A stretch of 64,000 bases of DNA from Furcasterigmium furcatum (GCA_001599815.1 BCIA01000008.1:1178001-1242000), one strand, 5' to 3'. Shown: positions 11,986-23,697, counted from the first letter of the stretch. The notes: generated by a model not told the origin, from the sequence alone. Made by a program: numbers and translations.

Positions 11986-12118
11986 GAAAGGTCACTCTTT
12001 TATCAAATCCAGTAGGTACTTGCGGTTTCAGGGTGGAGTGTACAATTGAAGGTGCTCCTGGCAGATCTAACAGACAACCAGACTTTTGGCTAGGTTTTGC
12101 ATGTGCCGAGGGACTCTC

Positions 12119-13241
12119 TTAGGGAATGCATTGCGCATACCAAGGGTTCTGAGTAGAACACCTTGCAGTTGTCACACACACCGTTGGTCCAGCCCAGCCG
12201 CTTCCACCACACTGTCCCCATACAGTCTGTGAAGGACCAGGGGGGGGAGGCCCAGGCGTAATCGTCGGAGTGCTCGTTCCGCCGCCAGTCGGAGTGCCAG
12301 GAGGGGCGTTGCCCCCAAGAACACCGAAGAAATCAAGCATCTGTTGCTCGAAGACAGGAACGGTGTGGCCAACTCCCTGCCCATGATAGCCCTGGAGCTG
12401 CGTGCCATCGCCGTAGAGTAGTTGCGTGTACTGGCTGGCGGGCACACCGGTGGTGTTGCGGGTGAAGGACAGCCCCAAGACGTTAGACCACTGCTTGAGC
12501 TGTTCCGCAAGATGCGCGTACACGACCAGAAAGTCAGCGGTGCCATGCCAGATCTGCATCCGGGGTCGCCGCCCAGTGTACGCGGCGTACATGTTGCGAG
12601 CGAAATTCCCCCATTCGGCGGGCGTCTTGATGATTTGTCCCTGTGCGCACGTTTGGTTGGGAGCCATCGGCGTCGCTGCAGGGGCCCCGGCGAAGCAGGC
12701 TGCCGGAACTCCGGAAAACGAGGCTGCCGCTTCAAAGACATTGGGATAAGCGCCAGCCATGACATTGGTCAACATTGCGCCAGAGGAGGAGCCCATCATG
12801 TATACTCGGCTCCGGTCAGCAGAGTACCGCTGCAAGGCGTAGTTGACCATGTCCACAACGGCTGCCGAGTCCGAACCCCCGTTATGGGTCAGAGATGCTG
12901 CGCTGAAGACGTCCCAGCAGTTACTAGATCTTGTTGTTTGCGGGTAGATCAAAATGAATCCGTGCTGGTCGGCGAAAGAAGGCATGCGCGTCATGCTGAA
13001 CATTTGCTGAGCAGAGCCACCGCAGGGGTGTGCCTACGTCTGGTGAGTGAGGAGATCAATAGTCTGAGATCGGGAAAAGACGCACCGCTACAACAATGGG
13101 GGGAGAAGGAAGAAGTCGGTCTGGTACGTAGATGTGCATGGATACGCCGCTTGGGGCATTGCCCCAACCGCTGACCTGCTGAAGGGAGGCCGCAATGGCA
13201 CCAGCACCGAGCGCTAGAAAGGTGGAAAGGTGGACGAACAT
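12119..13241 (-). CDS. Secreted carbohydrate esterase family 1 (acetylxylan/feruloyl esterase type) with CBM1
   Basis: Two exons (13241-13086, 13033-12119; 52-nt intron) encode 356 aa. A signal peptide (about 1-18) is followed by a PHB-depolymerase/CE1 alpha/beta-hydrolase. The nucleophile elbow is GSSSG (133-137). The likely catalytic Asp is in WHGTADF (about 219) and the His in GVGHTVPV (about 275). The oxyanion-side motif AHPCGGSAQQM lies at the start of exon 2. A Thr/Pro/Gly linker leads to a C-terminal CBM1 (about 322-356: WGQCGGSGWAGPTVC ... NPWYAQC), which binds cellulose. It should deacetylate or deferuloylate plant xylan outside the cell. Which ester it prefers cannot be decided from sequence. 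Confidence 0.92.
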
Positions 13242-13975
13242 GCTGAGTTTGAGAATGTCAAATCCAAGTTTCAACGAAGAAAAGGCTATCGGTTTGGAGA
13301 CTCTCCCAGGCACGCCAAAGTCCACGGATCGAACAGTCGAATTTAAGCTTCCTTGCACTGCATCTTGGTAGATTCGTGAATGATGAGGGGCCACCCTCGG
13401 AAGCTGATCACGGCATTGAATCTCAGCGGGGTGTTGGGAGCCAATTAATCAAATGCGACCCTGGCCGGTTAAAGGGTGTAGATATTTTGACGTCTCCGTT
13501 GACGGCACCCAGCATCGGCAGTCAAATCACCGGGGATCTTGTCGGATGAAATTAGCCGATGGTCGCCTTGATATTATTAAATATACCCTAGTGGCCCAAC
13601 TATCATGACTTCCTTGCCGGATCTCAGTGCCGCGCGGAGGAAAACTCTTTGAAGTATCAACAGTGACACCCGGTGTCTATCTTTATTCCGCGAATGTCAC
13701 GTTGTGATAATGGCTAAAATTCTACAGGCCGAGTCTGCCGACCATCCCGACGGCGTCGGCCTTGAGCGGAATACAAGGCGACGAAGACGCGTTGCCTTGA
13801 AGGACCAACACGCCGCCCATCTCCGGCTTGGCCTGAGAGGCACCGCCGATACAGTCCGCGTCTTGGAGGAGGAACCGTACGGTCGACGGAATAGTGACTT
13901 GACAGAACCTAGTATATCGCTTATACTCGATAATAGAGTCCAGCTGGAATGGAGCGTCAACCAGACGACTATATT
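13242..13975. promoter_or_regulatory. Upstream region of the CE1 esterase
   Basis: This holds the esterase promoter and the 3' flank of the Zn2Cys6 regulator. An AT-rich patch (TATTATTAAATATACCC, about 13571-13587) stands out. A plus-strand open frame (13704-14078) overlaps the end of the regulator and has no recognisable motif. Confidence 0.35.
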
Positions 13976-16047
13976 TCATGCTAGAATCGTGTTTAACCCG
14001 GATTTTGTCCACACATCAAACCAACTCAATCGAGGAGTGCCCAATTGTGGGACATCAAACTCTTGCCATATCGCCTGAACTAGCTTGAGCAAGTCATCGC
14101 TTACCCTTTGTGGCATTGTCTGCTGGATTTGAATGAGACGTGTCCATACGAATTGCCTCGCTTTGATAACGTCTTCTCGGGATGGCATCGAATCCAATTC
14201 CCATGTGTCATGGCCGATATTCGCTGTAGTTTCCTGGCAGGACCAGCCTGACAGTGACGGTTGTGATGACTGGCTCAGATCATGGACGAGGGCGAGAGAG
14301 AAACTAGAGTCGACGAATTGTCCGAACATCTCAGCTGACTGCGCGTCTCCCCATGATTCGGAACAACCATCGAAGCCGAGGCCTACTGCCACCGAGAGGT
14401 ACAGCATGGGGTGGATCGATATGGATCCCGACTCGGTTGGTATCTGCTCAACAGTGGAGGCGAGCTGCAGTGTTGATAAGAGAAGAGATACATCTCGGGA
14501 TTGCGAAGGCCTCGTCCCAAGATCGCTAAATGCCAGGTGCAGCTGCAAGAGTGCGGCTTGACGATATGCCTCGGCCGTCTGTACGAGGTGGGAGATCGGT
14601 GTCTTTGCATCTCGCGTGTGTACGGAGAACCCGAGCGCTTCTTCTCTAGATACGAGAGCGCCGAAGTCGATGGCGAGCAGCTCCCTCTCTAGTTCATGCG
14701 CCACGGCCACGTCGCAGACGGCGTCAGTTGTTTCCGTGACCGTGAGGGAGGCGCTGGACTGTTTGCGCGCGCATGCACTGCGGCAAAGCGACAGCGTTTG
14801 CGAGAAGATGTCGATGATCTCGCACGAGATACCGCACCATGAGTTGGGCCGAGTCCCCCCCGGGGCGGTGATTCTAGGCTCCGAAGGCAGTGGTGCTTCT
14901 CCTAACGCACCATTGGGTTCGTGGGCCGGCAAGTTAAGAGCTTCGCGGAGACGAAGCTGATGGCGTCTGCGCCTCATGTTTAGTCGTGCAGGGACTGGAA
15001 CTTGCTTCACCGATGTCAACAGCATCTCCCAGTAGGTCAGCGCTTGGCTAAAGTAAGAGTGAACAAGTTTCTCTGACCCCGAAAGCTCTCGCTGCCATGC
15101 GACCAACAGCTCACAGGCGATTTGCAACCAAGGGTTCTTGGATTGGGCGGGATTGCTCCAGTGCAGGGAAGTCCCGAGTGCAAACACAGCAAAGACGAGG
15201 TCGCAAGTGACCCGGGGCGATGTCGACTCATGAGCCAGTACGGCTTCAACGCTGTTGTTGATTGCGGTGGCAGCTTGTGTCCTCAGGGATGACAGTATCT
15301 CTCGAAAATGAGGAGTGGAATCCACAAGACAGGCTGCCGACATGGCCTGCATCGCGAGAAAAGCAGCCTCTGATACTGTCCATGAGTTTTGCGCAATATG
15401 GCGATTGTAGTTGACATCGGAGTCGAAGACAGACCACATCGGACAGACACGGCGAAACCAGTGCTCGATCAAGGCGGTCGGCAGATGTGTTGGGTTTCTC
15501 GGGATTCCTCTTCCTGGACCTTGGTCGGAAGTGTCCTGGAATGAACTGATCTGAAGCGCCCCTATTTGCCAACAAAACAAGTCCGAGTCATCCAGAGGGT
15601 CTTCCGGTTCGAACAGCGCGCTTGGTATCAACGGCGTTGCCTGCCGGCCATGAGCAAGCGCTTCATCGCCCTGGCCATCGGGTTGTGAAGGGCCCCGGCG
15701 AGATGAGAATGCCTCTGATGGTTGATGCAGCTCGTGCTTCCTCGACCAGCGAATATGTCGCTGGAACCCGGGGCAATCATCGCCACTCTTGACGCAGTTC
15801 TTACAATTAGGCTGCGTCTCGTCACATTTGATCTGCCGCGGCTGTCAGAGTCGACATTCCAGCCATGTCTGTCGTGGCGAGGTTGAGGACTCACTCGCTT
15901 CGCCTTGCACCGCGCACATCCTTGTCGCGATTTCGTGGTGCTCCTTCGTGTGCGTTTTGCCTGTGCTGGACGGCTGCTCAGAGGTGCAGAGGGGACTGCA
16001 TCAATTTGACCGGCAGAGGTATGATCGCCTGGCCGACGAGGGGGCAT
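13976..16047 (-). CDS. Zn2Cys6 (Gal4-type) transcription factor
   Basis: Two exons (16047-15895, 15832-13976; 62-nt intron) encode 669 aa. The binuclear zinc cluster spans the intron: CARCKAKR|IKCDETQPNCKNC then a final Cys before PGF. The spacing C-x2-C-x6-C-x6-C-x2-C-x6-C lies at about residues 44-71. A basic arm (TRRSTTKSR) precedes it. The large helical remainder fits a fungal-specific regulatory domain, with repeated Leu-rich helices and no membrane segments. An upstream in-frame TTG at 16098 is not a plausible start, so the ATG at 16047 is used. It lies just downstream of the TauD dioxygenase, on the same strand, and is a candidate regulator of that gene and the divergent aldolase. Its target genes are not shown by sequence. 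Confidence 0.9.
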
Positions 16048-16298
16048 GTTTGATGTGCGGGATCGTGGGTGTGGTGGCCGCAGGGATGTGGCGGTCAATC
16101 AAGGAAATCCCGCGGCGGCGCTGCTACTGAGATATACTTCTCCTCAAGCTGTGGGGCTCTTGGATAACGTGATCATCTACCTACTTGATATTTGGAGACT
16201 TGTGCCATGGTGGCTCCCCTAATCACCTACGACGTATAAGGTAGACTATGTGAAGTCTCGCCCGGCTGTACATAACCCCCCATTTCGATTTATGTCTA

Positions 16299-17944
16299 CT
16301 AGCCAAACTTGTTCTGTAGAACACGATACTTGCTATAGTACGGGTCTCTATCCACGTAGGTGCCCCTCAGCCATCTCGGCTTCCCCGCGTCAGCCGCGTC
16401 AAACGCCCGTCGAGAGTGCAGCGTTCTCGTGTTGTCGAACAGAACACAATCTCCAGGTTCCATCTTCCTCTCATATAGATACTCCTGTCGCTGCAGCAGG
16501 GTGTTGAACTTGACAGCGGCCTGGTGCCATTCTTCAACCTTCCTGTTCAGCTCCGACAACGCCGGCCGAGTCAACTCGAGAGTGTCCTGCTCGTGGTTGG
16601 AGAAGGGCGCGAGAAAAGGGGAACCCCAATTGATCTTGTCCATGGTATCGATGAGCATCGCTTCCATCATGCCTGCGCCACCATCCTGAACAGAGAGCCC
16701 AGACCGGTCCCGCAGGTAGTCTCGAATGCTGAGGTAGGTCTTGTTTCCGATACGGAGAGGGCGCAGGTCAATGACCGGCTTGGTCGTACGGTACACGTTG
16801 TCGTCCGGGTGATTGTAATGGTAGTTCACTGGAACCGTTGCCAGAGTGTCGAAAGCATCCGGATCGGTTTTGAAAAGGTCAACCGCTGCCCGATAGGCAT
16901 CTGCAAAAACGCTGGCACCTCCACTCGAGGCCGACTGAATGCAGTGTAGCAGTTGAACATGTGGGGGGTTGTTGAAGTAGAGCAGATCCGTGTGGAATCC
17001 TAGGTCGCTCGAAGTATAGGCCGCGTTGATCGCTTGAGGTACGGTGCGGACTATTTATATACGAATGAAATTAGTCTCCCTGAAGGGTAATTACAGGATG
17101 CAACGTCAAGAGAGCTTACCATCCCAGGTCTGTCCGTAGAATGTGTCCTTGATAGGTCCTATGCGGGTGGCGATGGTGGCCAAGGATGATTCAAGTCCCG
17201 GAATATTCTTCACGAATGCCAATCCGTGCACTCGGAGCTGCTTGATCACGTCGTACAAAGTAGCATCGTCCTTCATGTACGTGTTGTAGTCGTAGTCCTT
17301 GAGATCGAGGGCCGAGGTTGTCCACAACTTCTGCGGGAGAGGGCGGGTATGAAACCCTGGAGGGGCTCCTGAACTGTTGAGCGACTGCAAATAGCCGATC
17401 CCCAGCTTGGTCCTATGTTCCTTGGTGAAGCCCGGAGCATCGTTCCGCCAGGTGATTTTCACATCACCAGACACTGGGTCACTATCGACAGCTTCGGCAG
17501 AGATGTCGCAAGGGATGTCGGCAGCCGAGAACAGTCTCTGGTTTGTTGAAGGATGCACACAAGAGGGGCAGGAGCAGGCGTCTCTTAGGAGGATCGGGCA
17601 AAATTTGACCGTCTCTCCTTCGATCGGGACGGCTACTTTGGCGCTACTCTGCGCCGGATAAGTTTCCGAAATCGCTGATGTGGAGAATGCTCGAGAAAGA
17701 GGTAGCTTCGGTGTTCTGAGAGACGCCGCCTTAGACAGCTGGTAAGAAGATCAGTCAGCGACCATGAAGTTCAAACTCGGGTTCAGCCGTTATCGAAGCT
17801 TACCCTCCACGACCTCGCCGGACAAAGCCCGTGGAAACCGCGTTGGGCTGACACTTGCTTTCTGATGGACAGCTGTCGCCTGCAGAATGCTTTCACACCC
17901 GACGGCAGCTCCTTCGTAGCAATGCGTGATAGGACGGCTTGCAT
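16299..17944 (-). CDS. Mitochondrial TauD/TfdA-type Fe(II)/2-oxoglutarate dioxygenase, gamma-butyrobetaine hydroxylase-like
   Basis: Three exons (17944-17804, 17738-17120, 17050-16299) encode 503 aa. The N terminus (MQAVLSRIATKEL ... RRQLSIRKQ) is Arg/Ser-rich without acids, like a mitochondrial presequence. A DUF971-type domain follows with the zinc-ligand pattern CSCPSC, as in gamma-butyrobetaine and trimethyllysine dioxygenases. The dioxygenase domain has the iron-binding HxD (GFHTD, about residue 273), the distal His in RTLHSRR (about 465) and the 2-oxoglutarate-binding Arg in RWLRGTY. It likely hydroxylates a quaternary-amine or carnitine-pathway acid, but a paralogue with another substrate is possible. 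It is divergent from the class II aldolase, with a palindrome between them. Confidence 0.88.
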
Positions 17945-18737
17945 TATGGAGCTTCTTTGCGAACAGACTGGAGGTTGAGGGGCCGAGGGTTGATGTGCGA
18001 ATGCCTGTGAGACACAATGCAGTCAGGGCGAGGAGTCGAGGACCAGCAGAATAAATCTAACCTATAAAGAGCCAAAAAAATTGTATGTACTACTATCCTC
18101 ATCAGTGAGATCATATTCTAGTCGTACTTCACAGCCCTTTTCGGAAATCATTGGCGAGAAGGTCGCCAGACTCGCCATGTCTGACAGCGTCGTGGATTCG
18201 TGTCGGCGCCCAGCCTGGGCCGAAAATATCCACGTCCCCGGTCCACCCCGCCAGAGCCCGTTGATCTAATCGCTGATTTGGAATGATATGTAACGATGCC
18301 AGGTAATGTATTACCGGTGGTCAAAACTGGTTTGCCCTCATGATCTCCGTGCGTCACTCATGGGGGCTCGTCGGTATTGATTTACCTTGTTCGGCAGCTG
18401 GGTACGACTGATGAAAACGTACTAAGCTCCTTCGGGGAAGAAAGTACGGAACTTGAGCGCGGAGAACGTAACACCAGGGATCTTCGGAGATCGTCTGGCC
18501 AGCGAGCAGAGCTGTATCCAGAATTAGGTGAAAGATTGGGCTTCTTCCGTATCAGCTTGCCATTAAGAGAGTCGTGGACCCGCCGGCAACGCCAGCCATG
18601 GTATGCTGCCAACGTGGAGGTCGACCTCCACGTGGATGTAAAATTTACACATATACCGCATCCAAATCATCTTCCATCCGTTCTGGTATTCAACCATGCA
18701 TCACTACAGCGAATGCAACATCAAACAGGTGTTCGAG
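17945..18737. promoter_or_regulatory. Divergent promoter region (dioxygenase / aldolase)
   Basis: This region of about 790 bp lies between two divergent start codons. It contains the 22-bp palindrome at 18612-18633. An alternative in-frame ATG for the aldolase lies at 18696. No other gene is seen. Confidence 0.6.
18612..18633. promoter_or_regulatory. 22-bp perfect palindrome, candidate operator
   Basis: The half-site ACGTGGAGGTC is followed directly by its exact reverse complement, centred on GTCGAC. It overlaps a CACGTG E-box at 18629-18634. It lies 105 bp upstream of the aldolase start and about 670 bp upstream of the dioxygenase start. Confidence 0.55.
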
Positions 18738-19818
18738 ATGACTCCGCCGTCCCAACAGCTGAATGCCCCATTGCAGGCAAACAGCAACACCCCCAAGACA
18801 CCTCTCCAGCTGATATCTCAAGGAACACCTCTCCCCAGAATTCCCATGCATGTTTCATTTGCCGCGCATCGACAATGGCAGCTGGAGAAGATGGCGCTCG
18901 CTTTCCGTGTCTTCGCTCGAAAGGGGTACACGGATGGCATGGCTGGTCATATTTCGGTGCGGGATCCCGAGAACCCTCAGAGCTTCTGGACGGTGCGTCA
19001 AGGCTCGCGTTGATTCTTCCCGAATTGGCAACTGACAAAACGCTGTTCAGAACCCGCTGGCTGTTCATTTTGGGCTGATGAAGGCCAGCGATATGATTTT
19101 AGTTGACTACGCTGGAGTCCCCATCGGAGGTACGTTCTCGTGCATCATCTTCGTCAGAAGTTGTACTTACTCTTCAATCCCTAGGAAACATGAGTAGACG
19201 GGCAAATGCCGCCGGCTTTTTCATCCACGCCGCGGTACACAAGGCCCGACCAGATGTCGTCGTGGCAGCCCACACGCACAGCATCCACGGCATGGCGAGG
19301 AGTGCTTTCGGCAAGCCTATCGAAATGTTGACCCAGGATGCCGCCTACCTTTTTGGGGAAGCGTTGGCGGTCTATAACATTCGTTGGTTGCTATCTGTGT
19401 TGTCTTCGTACTGACTATGACAGGATTTCGGCGGCGTTGTTCTCTCCAAAGATGAAGGCGACCGTATAGGCGCCGCCCTAGGTAAGCGACCTACCAACCC
19501 CAAAACTCACTCGCTCACTGACAGTTGTCGCCTTCAGGTTCCAAGGGAAAAGCCATGATTCTTCAGAACCACGGCCTGCTAACCGTCGGTTCGACTGTCA
19601 ACGAAGCCACGTTTTTGATGACTTTGTTAGAGGGGGCTTGTCATGTACAGATGCTCGCCGAGGCAGCGGCAGCAAATGGGGCGAAGAAAATTCTTGTGCC
19701 TGAAGAAAGTGCGAGGTACACGTTCGAGAACTCGAGTGACCCAGAGACGCTATACTGGGAGGGACAGCCAGATCTTGATTACGAAGAGTACATATCCAAA
19801 GGTCAGCATCGGCTATGA
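18738..19818 (+). CDS. Class II aldolase/adducin-family protein
   Basis: Five exons (18738-18992, 19051-19129, 19185-19369, 19434-19479, 19538-19818) encode 281 aa. Family signatures appear in order: MAGHISVRDPE, HFGLMKASDMILVD, the metal-binding AAHTHSIHG, and QNHGLLTVG. These fit the zinc-dependent aldolase/adducin fold used by fuculose- and ribulose-phosphate aldolases and by fungal aldolase-like proteins of unknown substrate. The third intron uses a weak donor (GTCTAT, 19370); homologous loops suggest two or three extra residues could belong there, so that boundary is tentative. An earlier in-frame ATG at 18696 is possible. It is cytosolic, with no signal peptide. It is divergent from the dioxygenase and may be co-regulated with it through the palindrome. 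Confidence 0.88.
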
Positions 19819-21765
19819 AGATCAGTCTAGTGTCAGTGGCTTAATCTAAGTTAGTGGCTTATTGAATGCAGCTGCTAAATGTAGCCGGTGTCCAGGACTG
19901 GCTTCACGTCCAACAGGTCGTCCTGAATAGCGATCGACGCAAGGTCGTCTCTGAATCACAGCAAGGTTGGTTGTTTACGAAGAGCGTACCCGGATATTCT
20001 CAATCCAGTAAGGAGCAAGCTCCAGTGGTCCTTCCGCCGATAACTTGTTCCCTGGGCAAATTGTTCGAGGTAGGAGGCAAGCTCGGCGACTTCAAGGAAC
20101 TCAACCTCGCACCCGAAGGCAGGCACCCGAGCAGGAATGTCCCGTGACGGTGCAGCCCAGACATGGCGGTCCGGACTGAGAGCGGTCGGCCATTCCGGGA
20201 GGACCAGGGTAACAAGAATAAATCGCGAGGTTCTTGCAGTTAGCCGTGGGTGTATGAGCAAGCCGCTTCGGCCCTTGGGGGGGGGGAGGGGTAAGTGGGG
20301 TGGCTCCAACGGTGAAAAGGTGTTGTTGTGATTACATAATCCGACTGACATAACTCGGACCTGCTCAGGCTACCTAGGTATCTCGGTACTGGTAGATGCA
20401 GGCTGCCCTGGCAAGCACGCACTTGAGCCGCAAACTGAAGATGGCCATTGGCCATCCGTCCGCCAGCGTGCACTTGCTGGTGGTCCTGCGAGTTGTTGAG
20501 GCATGCAATGCAGACATGCGGCGACTTGGCATCCAACGACCACACTTGCGAGGCGCCGAAGGCTCGTACATCTGACCCAAGGAGGGGTGAATCTGCGCTG
20601 AGGAGAGCTCCATCTTGCAGCCAGCCCCTCGGAATTCGAACCAAAGGCCATCGTAGCCCAAGCAGTCGCTTTTGAATGTGATCAACGGCACCATATGTAT
20701 GCGTCATGAACGGCCGAGACTGGCCCAGCCCTTCGGTTAATTTACAAGACGAGAAATTCTGCGTACAGCATCAGCATTGCGTGTGAAGCATCGCCTCTTC
20801 TATGGCTCGCGACACGCAATGCCCCGCATGCACCTGGTAGTCCCTCGGCGCGAGCATGTTGCCGCCGTTGGTGGCGAAGAGATGGCGTGAAGCGACTGCG
20901 GGCACAAGCAAGGGTACTGATTTTGACCAGAGATGTTCATAAATATTCATGCCATCGAGGCAGATGAGGTTAGCGCCTACTTCTGACGGACTCGAGGAGC
21001 GTGCGCCAAGCCTCCGGTATGCGGTTGGTCCTGTAATTACTTTGGCGACAGTTGATGCCCCTCTTGGTAGGCGGTGGGTGCCATTCCCGTCGCCCCCAAG
21101 TGCCTGTACTTGGGTACCTAGGTGGCTGCCGACACGAACTGGGCACGGGAAGCATGGAAATTGCCATCTAAGTACTGTAGGAATGGGAGCTTGATGACTT
21201 TGATATCCAGCGGTGAGATTTGTCTTCGGGTCAGAGCGACCCAACCAGATCGAGCCATTGTCCCCGCGCGCTAAGCGATGCCAACGGCCAAAAAGTCACG
21301 GTCGCGATGCGGATGTAGATCCGATGTTGTCACATTTACCCGGAGCTCATGCATCCAGGCCAATCAAGTACATTCACAACTAGTGATATGATGCAGGTCT
21401 CTCCTCGTAAACCTGGATGCCTGGGTCATGATCAAGGGTTGCCCGAAGCCGCCTTGGCTCCATCTCTTCGAGCCAGTCAGAGAAGGGCTTGCCGCCAACA
21501 GTCAATATTCTCATGCGGGAGCATCAACGTCTCATGCAGGGAAGGTATGAACAGGAAGCGGCCTGACTGACACCAGATTTTTACCATGGTCATCATGGGT
21601 AAAGGATGAGGAATCGTTCACCAAACTACCAGCCCCGTCATGGACTTTTTCATTCCGCTCCTCGTGCTCGCTATAAATAAGGCCAATTGCTCCCCATGAC
21701 ACTCCAGACTCTGGCCTCATCACACCCACCACTCTCTTCAATTCCTCTCTTGGACAACCACCGAG
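19819..21765. other. Long intergenic stretch, no confident gene
   Basis: Several overlapping open frames exist. One minus-strand frame with a true ATG (20694-20374, 106 codons, starting MVPLITFKSDCLGYDG) looks mildly protein-like but matches nothing I know. A C/G homopolymer run sits near 20279-20288. The last 100 bp carry a core promoter for the secreted protein: TATAAATA at 21672-21679 and CCAAT at 21683. Confidence 0.35.
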
Positions 21766-22630
21766 ATGCGCTTCACGGCCCTCCTCCCCGCCTTCTTGGC
21801 TTCCACTCTGGTTACTGCCTCGCCAGAGATCAAACCAATCTTGGACTCCCTCGCCGAAGACGAGATCCACGTCTTTAAGCGGGATACCATTGTGACCGCT
21901 GGTGATATCGAGTCGGCCGAACGACATAACATCGACCTCAACGAGAGTATGTCAGCATTACCTGTTCCAGCTGCATAGACCTAATAAGTCGATAGTGTAC
22001 AAACACTCCATCATCAAGCGTGATGACGAGGACCACGTCACGATTTGGGTCGCTAAGAACTTCATCGAACGGAAAGATGGAGAACAAGGCAACCTAGATG
22101 TCGCACTCACAAAGCGCCAGAGACTCAGAATCTGGGATCAAAACAGATTTCGGGATGACAGCCCGACTGGTATCTGTAGTGTGAGTGGCCACCACCTCGC
22201 CACGGGCAGGACCTGGCACAGTGGCGATACCGGCCCAAATGCTCCTTTCACTGGGGGTGCGAATGCTATCATCAATTGGGGCCTCAATTGCAAGGCCGGC
22301 CGTTGGTACTTTGGAGAAAACACCAGACCTGGCACCTACTACAACCTTGTCGTTGCAGGGACCAACAGCGGGTTCAACATGCGTTTCACAGTTGAATCTA
22401 GGTTGAGCATGGATGGCTTCACCGAGATCGGCTGCCGCGACGTCGGACTTATGACTTTGCAGGCAAAGAATGCCCATCAGCGCAATATCAACGGATGGAG
22501 GGTGCGCGCCTACGGCGGTTTTAGTTGCATTTTGTGGCCTAAAGAGCAATGCCTCAATGACTTTTGCCAAAACCTGCCAACATCGCAGCCATTCAACTGG
22601 TGGATTGACAGATCAATCCACAGTGTCTAG
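21766..22630 (+). CDS. Secreted protein of unknown function with KR processing sites
   Basis: Two exons (21766-21946, 21996-22630; 49-nt intron) encode 271 aa. A clear signal peptide (MRFTALLPAFLASTLVTASP) precedes a pro-region. Kex2-type dibasic sites occur at VFKRDT, IIKRDD and ALTKRQR, all in the first ~105 residues. The mature part has six cysteines (GICSV, NCKAG, GCRD, SCILW, QCLND, FCQN), rich in Gly, Trp and Asn, with no membrane segment or GPI signal. I recognise no family. Extracellular action is likely, and an effector-like or antimicrobial-type role is possible but only a guess. A TATA box sits about 90 bp upstream. Confidence 0.75.
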
Positions 22631-22868
22631 TAACTGGATGGGGACTTCTTTTGAGATTTCTTTCAAGTACCTGGCTGTTCAATTACGATATAATAGATTG
22701 AAAATCACAATTTCAACTCTCTGGCTTAACCTTCTCGAGCTTCTCCATAATGTTGCTATCTCTATTAGCGCCCATTCTCAGCCTCCAACATACTTAGACC
22801 AGCGAGCATCCCGTTTAGAAACCGGATCTTACGCCAGCCACCTGGGTCTTAGAAGACCAACCGCCTCT

Positions 22869-23183
22869 TCATCGCGAGGACACTCTCTTGAACGGGTACT
22901 TGCTGAACAGGAGGTGTCCAGTCAGGTAGCTCTCCATTTCAGCAGACATGGTTGCGGCAGACACCGAGAAGGCAACCAAGTACCGTGGGGCATCTTTCTG
23001 AGGAAAGAGGGAGCTCCCGTACAGCTGCGCTAGATTTGCCATGGCGTTGATGATTGTAAGCGTCACGGCTCGCTTTTCAGGCTCGACAGGCGATAGGCAC
23101 GTGCTGGCGTAGGATAAGGCCGGCGGGCTCACTGTGTACAGGGTGCTGTTGATGATGCAGAGAAAAATGTAGCGAGGGAGCAA
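22869..23183 (-). pseudogene. Remnant of a Dal5-type MFS (allantoate permease family) transporter
   Basis: About 100 codons read as the late membrane segments of the Dal5 anion:cation symporter family: LPRYIFLCIINSTLY, then SPVEPEKRAVTLTIINAM, NLAQLYGSSLFP and DAPRYLVAFSVSAA. A complete member has about 450-500 aa. Upstream (23184-23310 on this strand) I find no matching N-terminal half. After SVSAA the reading leaves the family pattern and soon stops. I read it as a decayed or truncated gene at the edge of the catabolic cluster. The promoter element TTTCTACCCC lies just upstream at 23312. Confidence 0.7.
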
Positions 23184-23697
23184 CTCTCGTTACCCCAGAC
23201 TCCCCGGGTCCTTGGAATCGGGTAACTGGCGCTAATTTCTGAATCCCTCAGACTCCATTTTACTACGTCAATAATAGCCCTGCCGGCGAGGAGTTAGAGT
23301 TGCGTCTGTCTTTTCTACCCCGACTTGGGCGATCATGGGCCACAAAGTGGCTGACTCGCTAGTCCAGTTGATGTTGATTTCGACCCCAATCCCCCAAGTA
23401 AAAACACGCTACCCAAGTCAAGGTGAAAAGGCGCGTGGGCATTTCCTGCTTGTTGTTGGCTGCTTCTCAATGGGGTAGATATAATACAAGTTTCGAAGCA
23501 CCACTGACTACATCCGTGTGGATTCTTGGAATGCAGAGTTGGCTGTTCCGGTCTTTCAGAGGCCAGACACTGAGCAGAGGTCACGTAATAACGTAGGACA
23601 TGACAAGGGGTCGATTTCCTTCATTCTCTGTGCATACATTCTGGAAGACATCATGTATTGTTCCTCAGAATGTCAATTGGCTATGACTAGCTGGAGA
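23184..23697. promoter_or_regulatory. Region between transporter remnant and CMD gene
   Basis: This contains TTACCCCAGAC at 23200-23210, TTTCTACCCCG at 23312-23322, GACCCCAATCCCC near 23382 and a reverse-strand match (GGGGTAGAT) near 23472. It also holds the 3' flank of the CMD gene. Confidence 0.4.
23312..23322 (+). promoter_or_regulatory. TTTCTACCCC element, site 1
   Basis: This reads TTTCTACCCCG, upstream of the transporter remnant (about 130 bp from its open frame). It is one of four occurrences in the 23-34 kb cluster. Confidence 0.4.

Noticed and set aside
12422..13174. 250-codon plus-strand frame opposite the CE1 esterase
   Set aside because: It is antisense to a well-supported enzyme with catalytic motifs, so it is a shadow of GC-rich coding sequence.
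20630..20645. GGTTCGAATTCC on the minus strand resembling a tRNA B-box
   Set aside because: It has one extra base relative to the consensus and no cloverleaf or A-box upstream.
20374..20694. 106-codon minus-strand frame beginning MVPLITFKSDCLGYDG
   Set aside because: It has no family match, no splice context and overlapping frames of similar length on the same DNA, so it is not supported as a gene.
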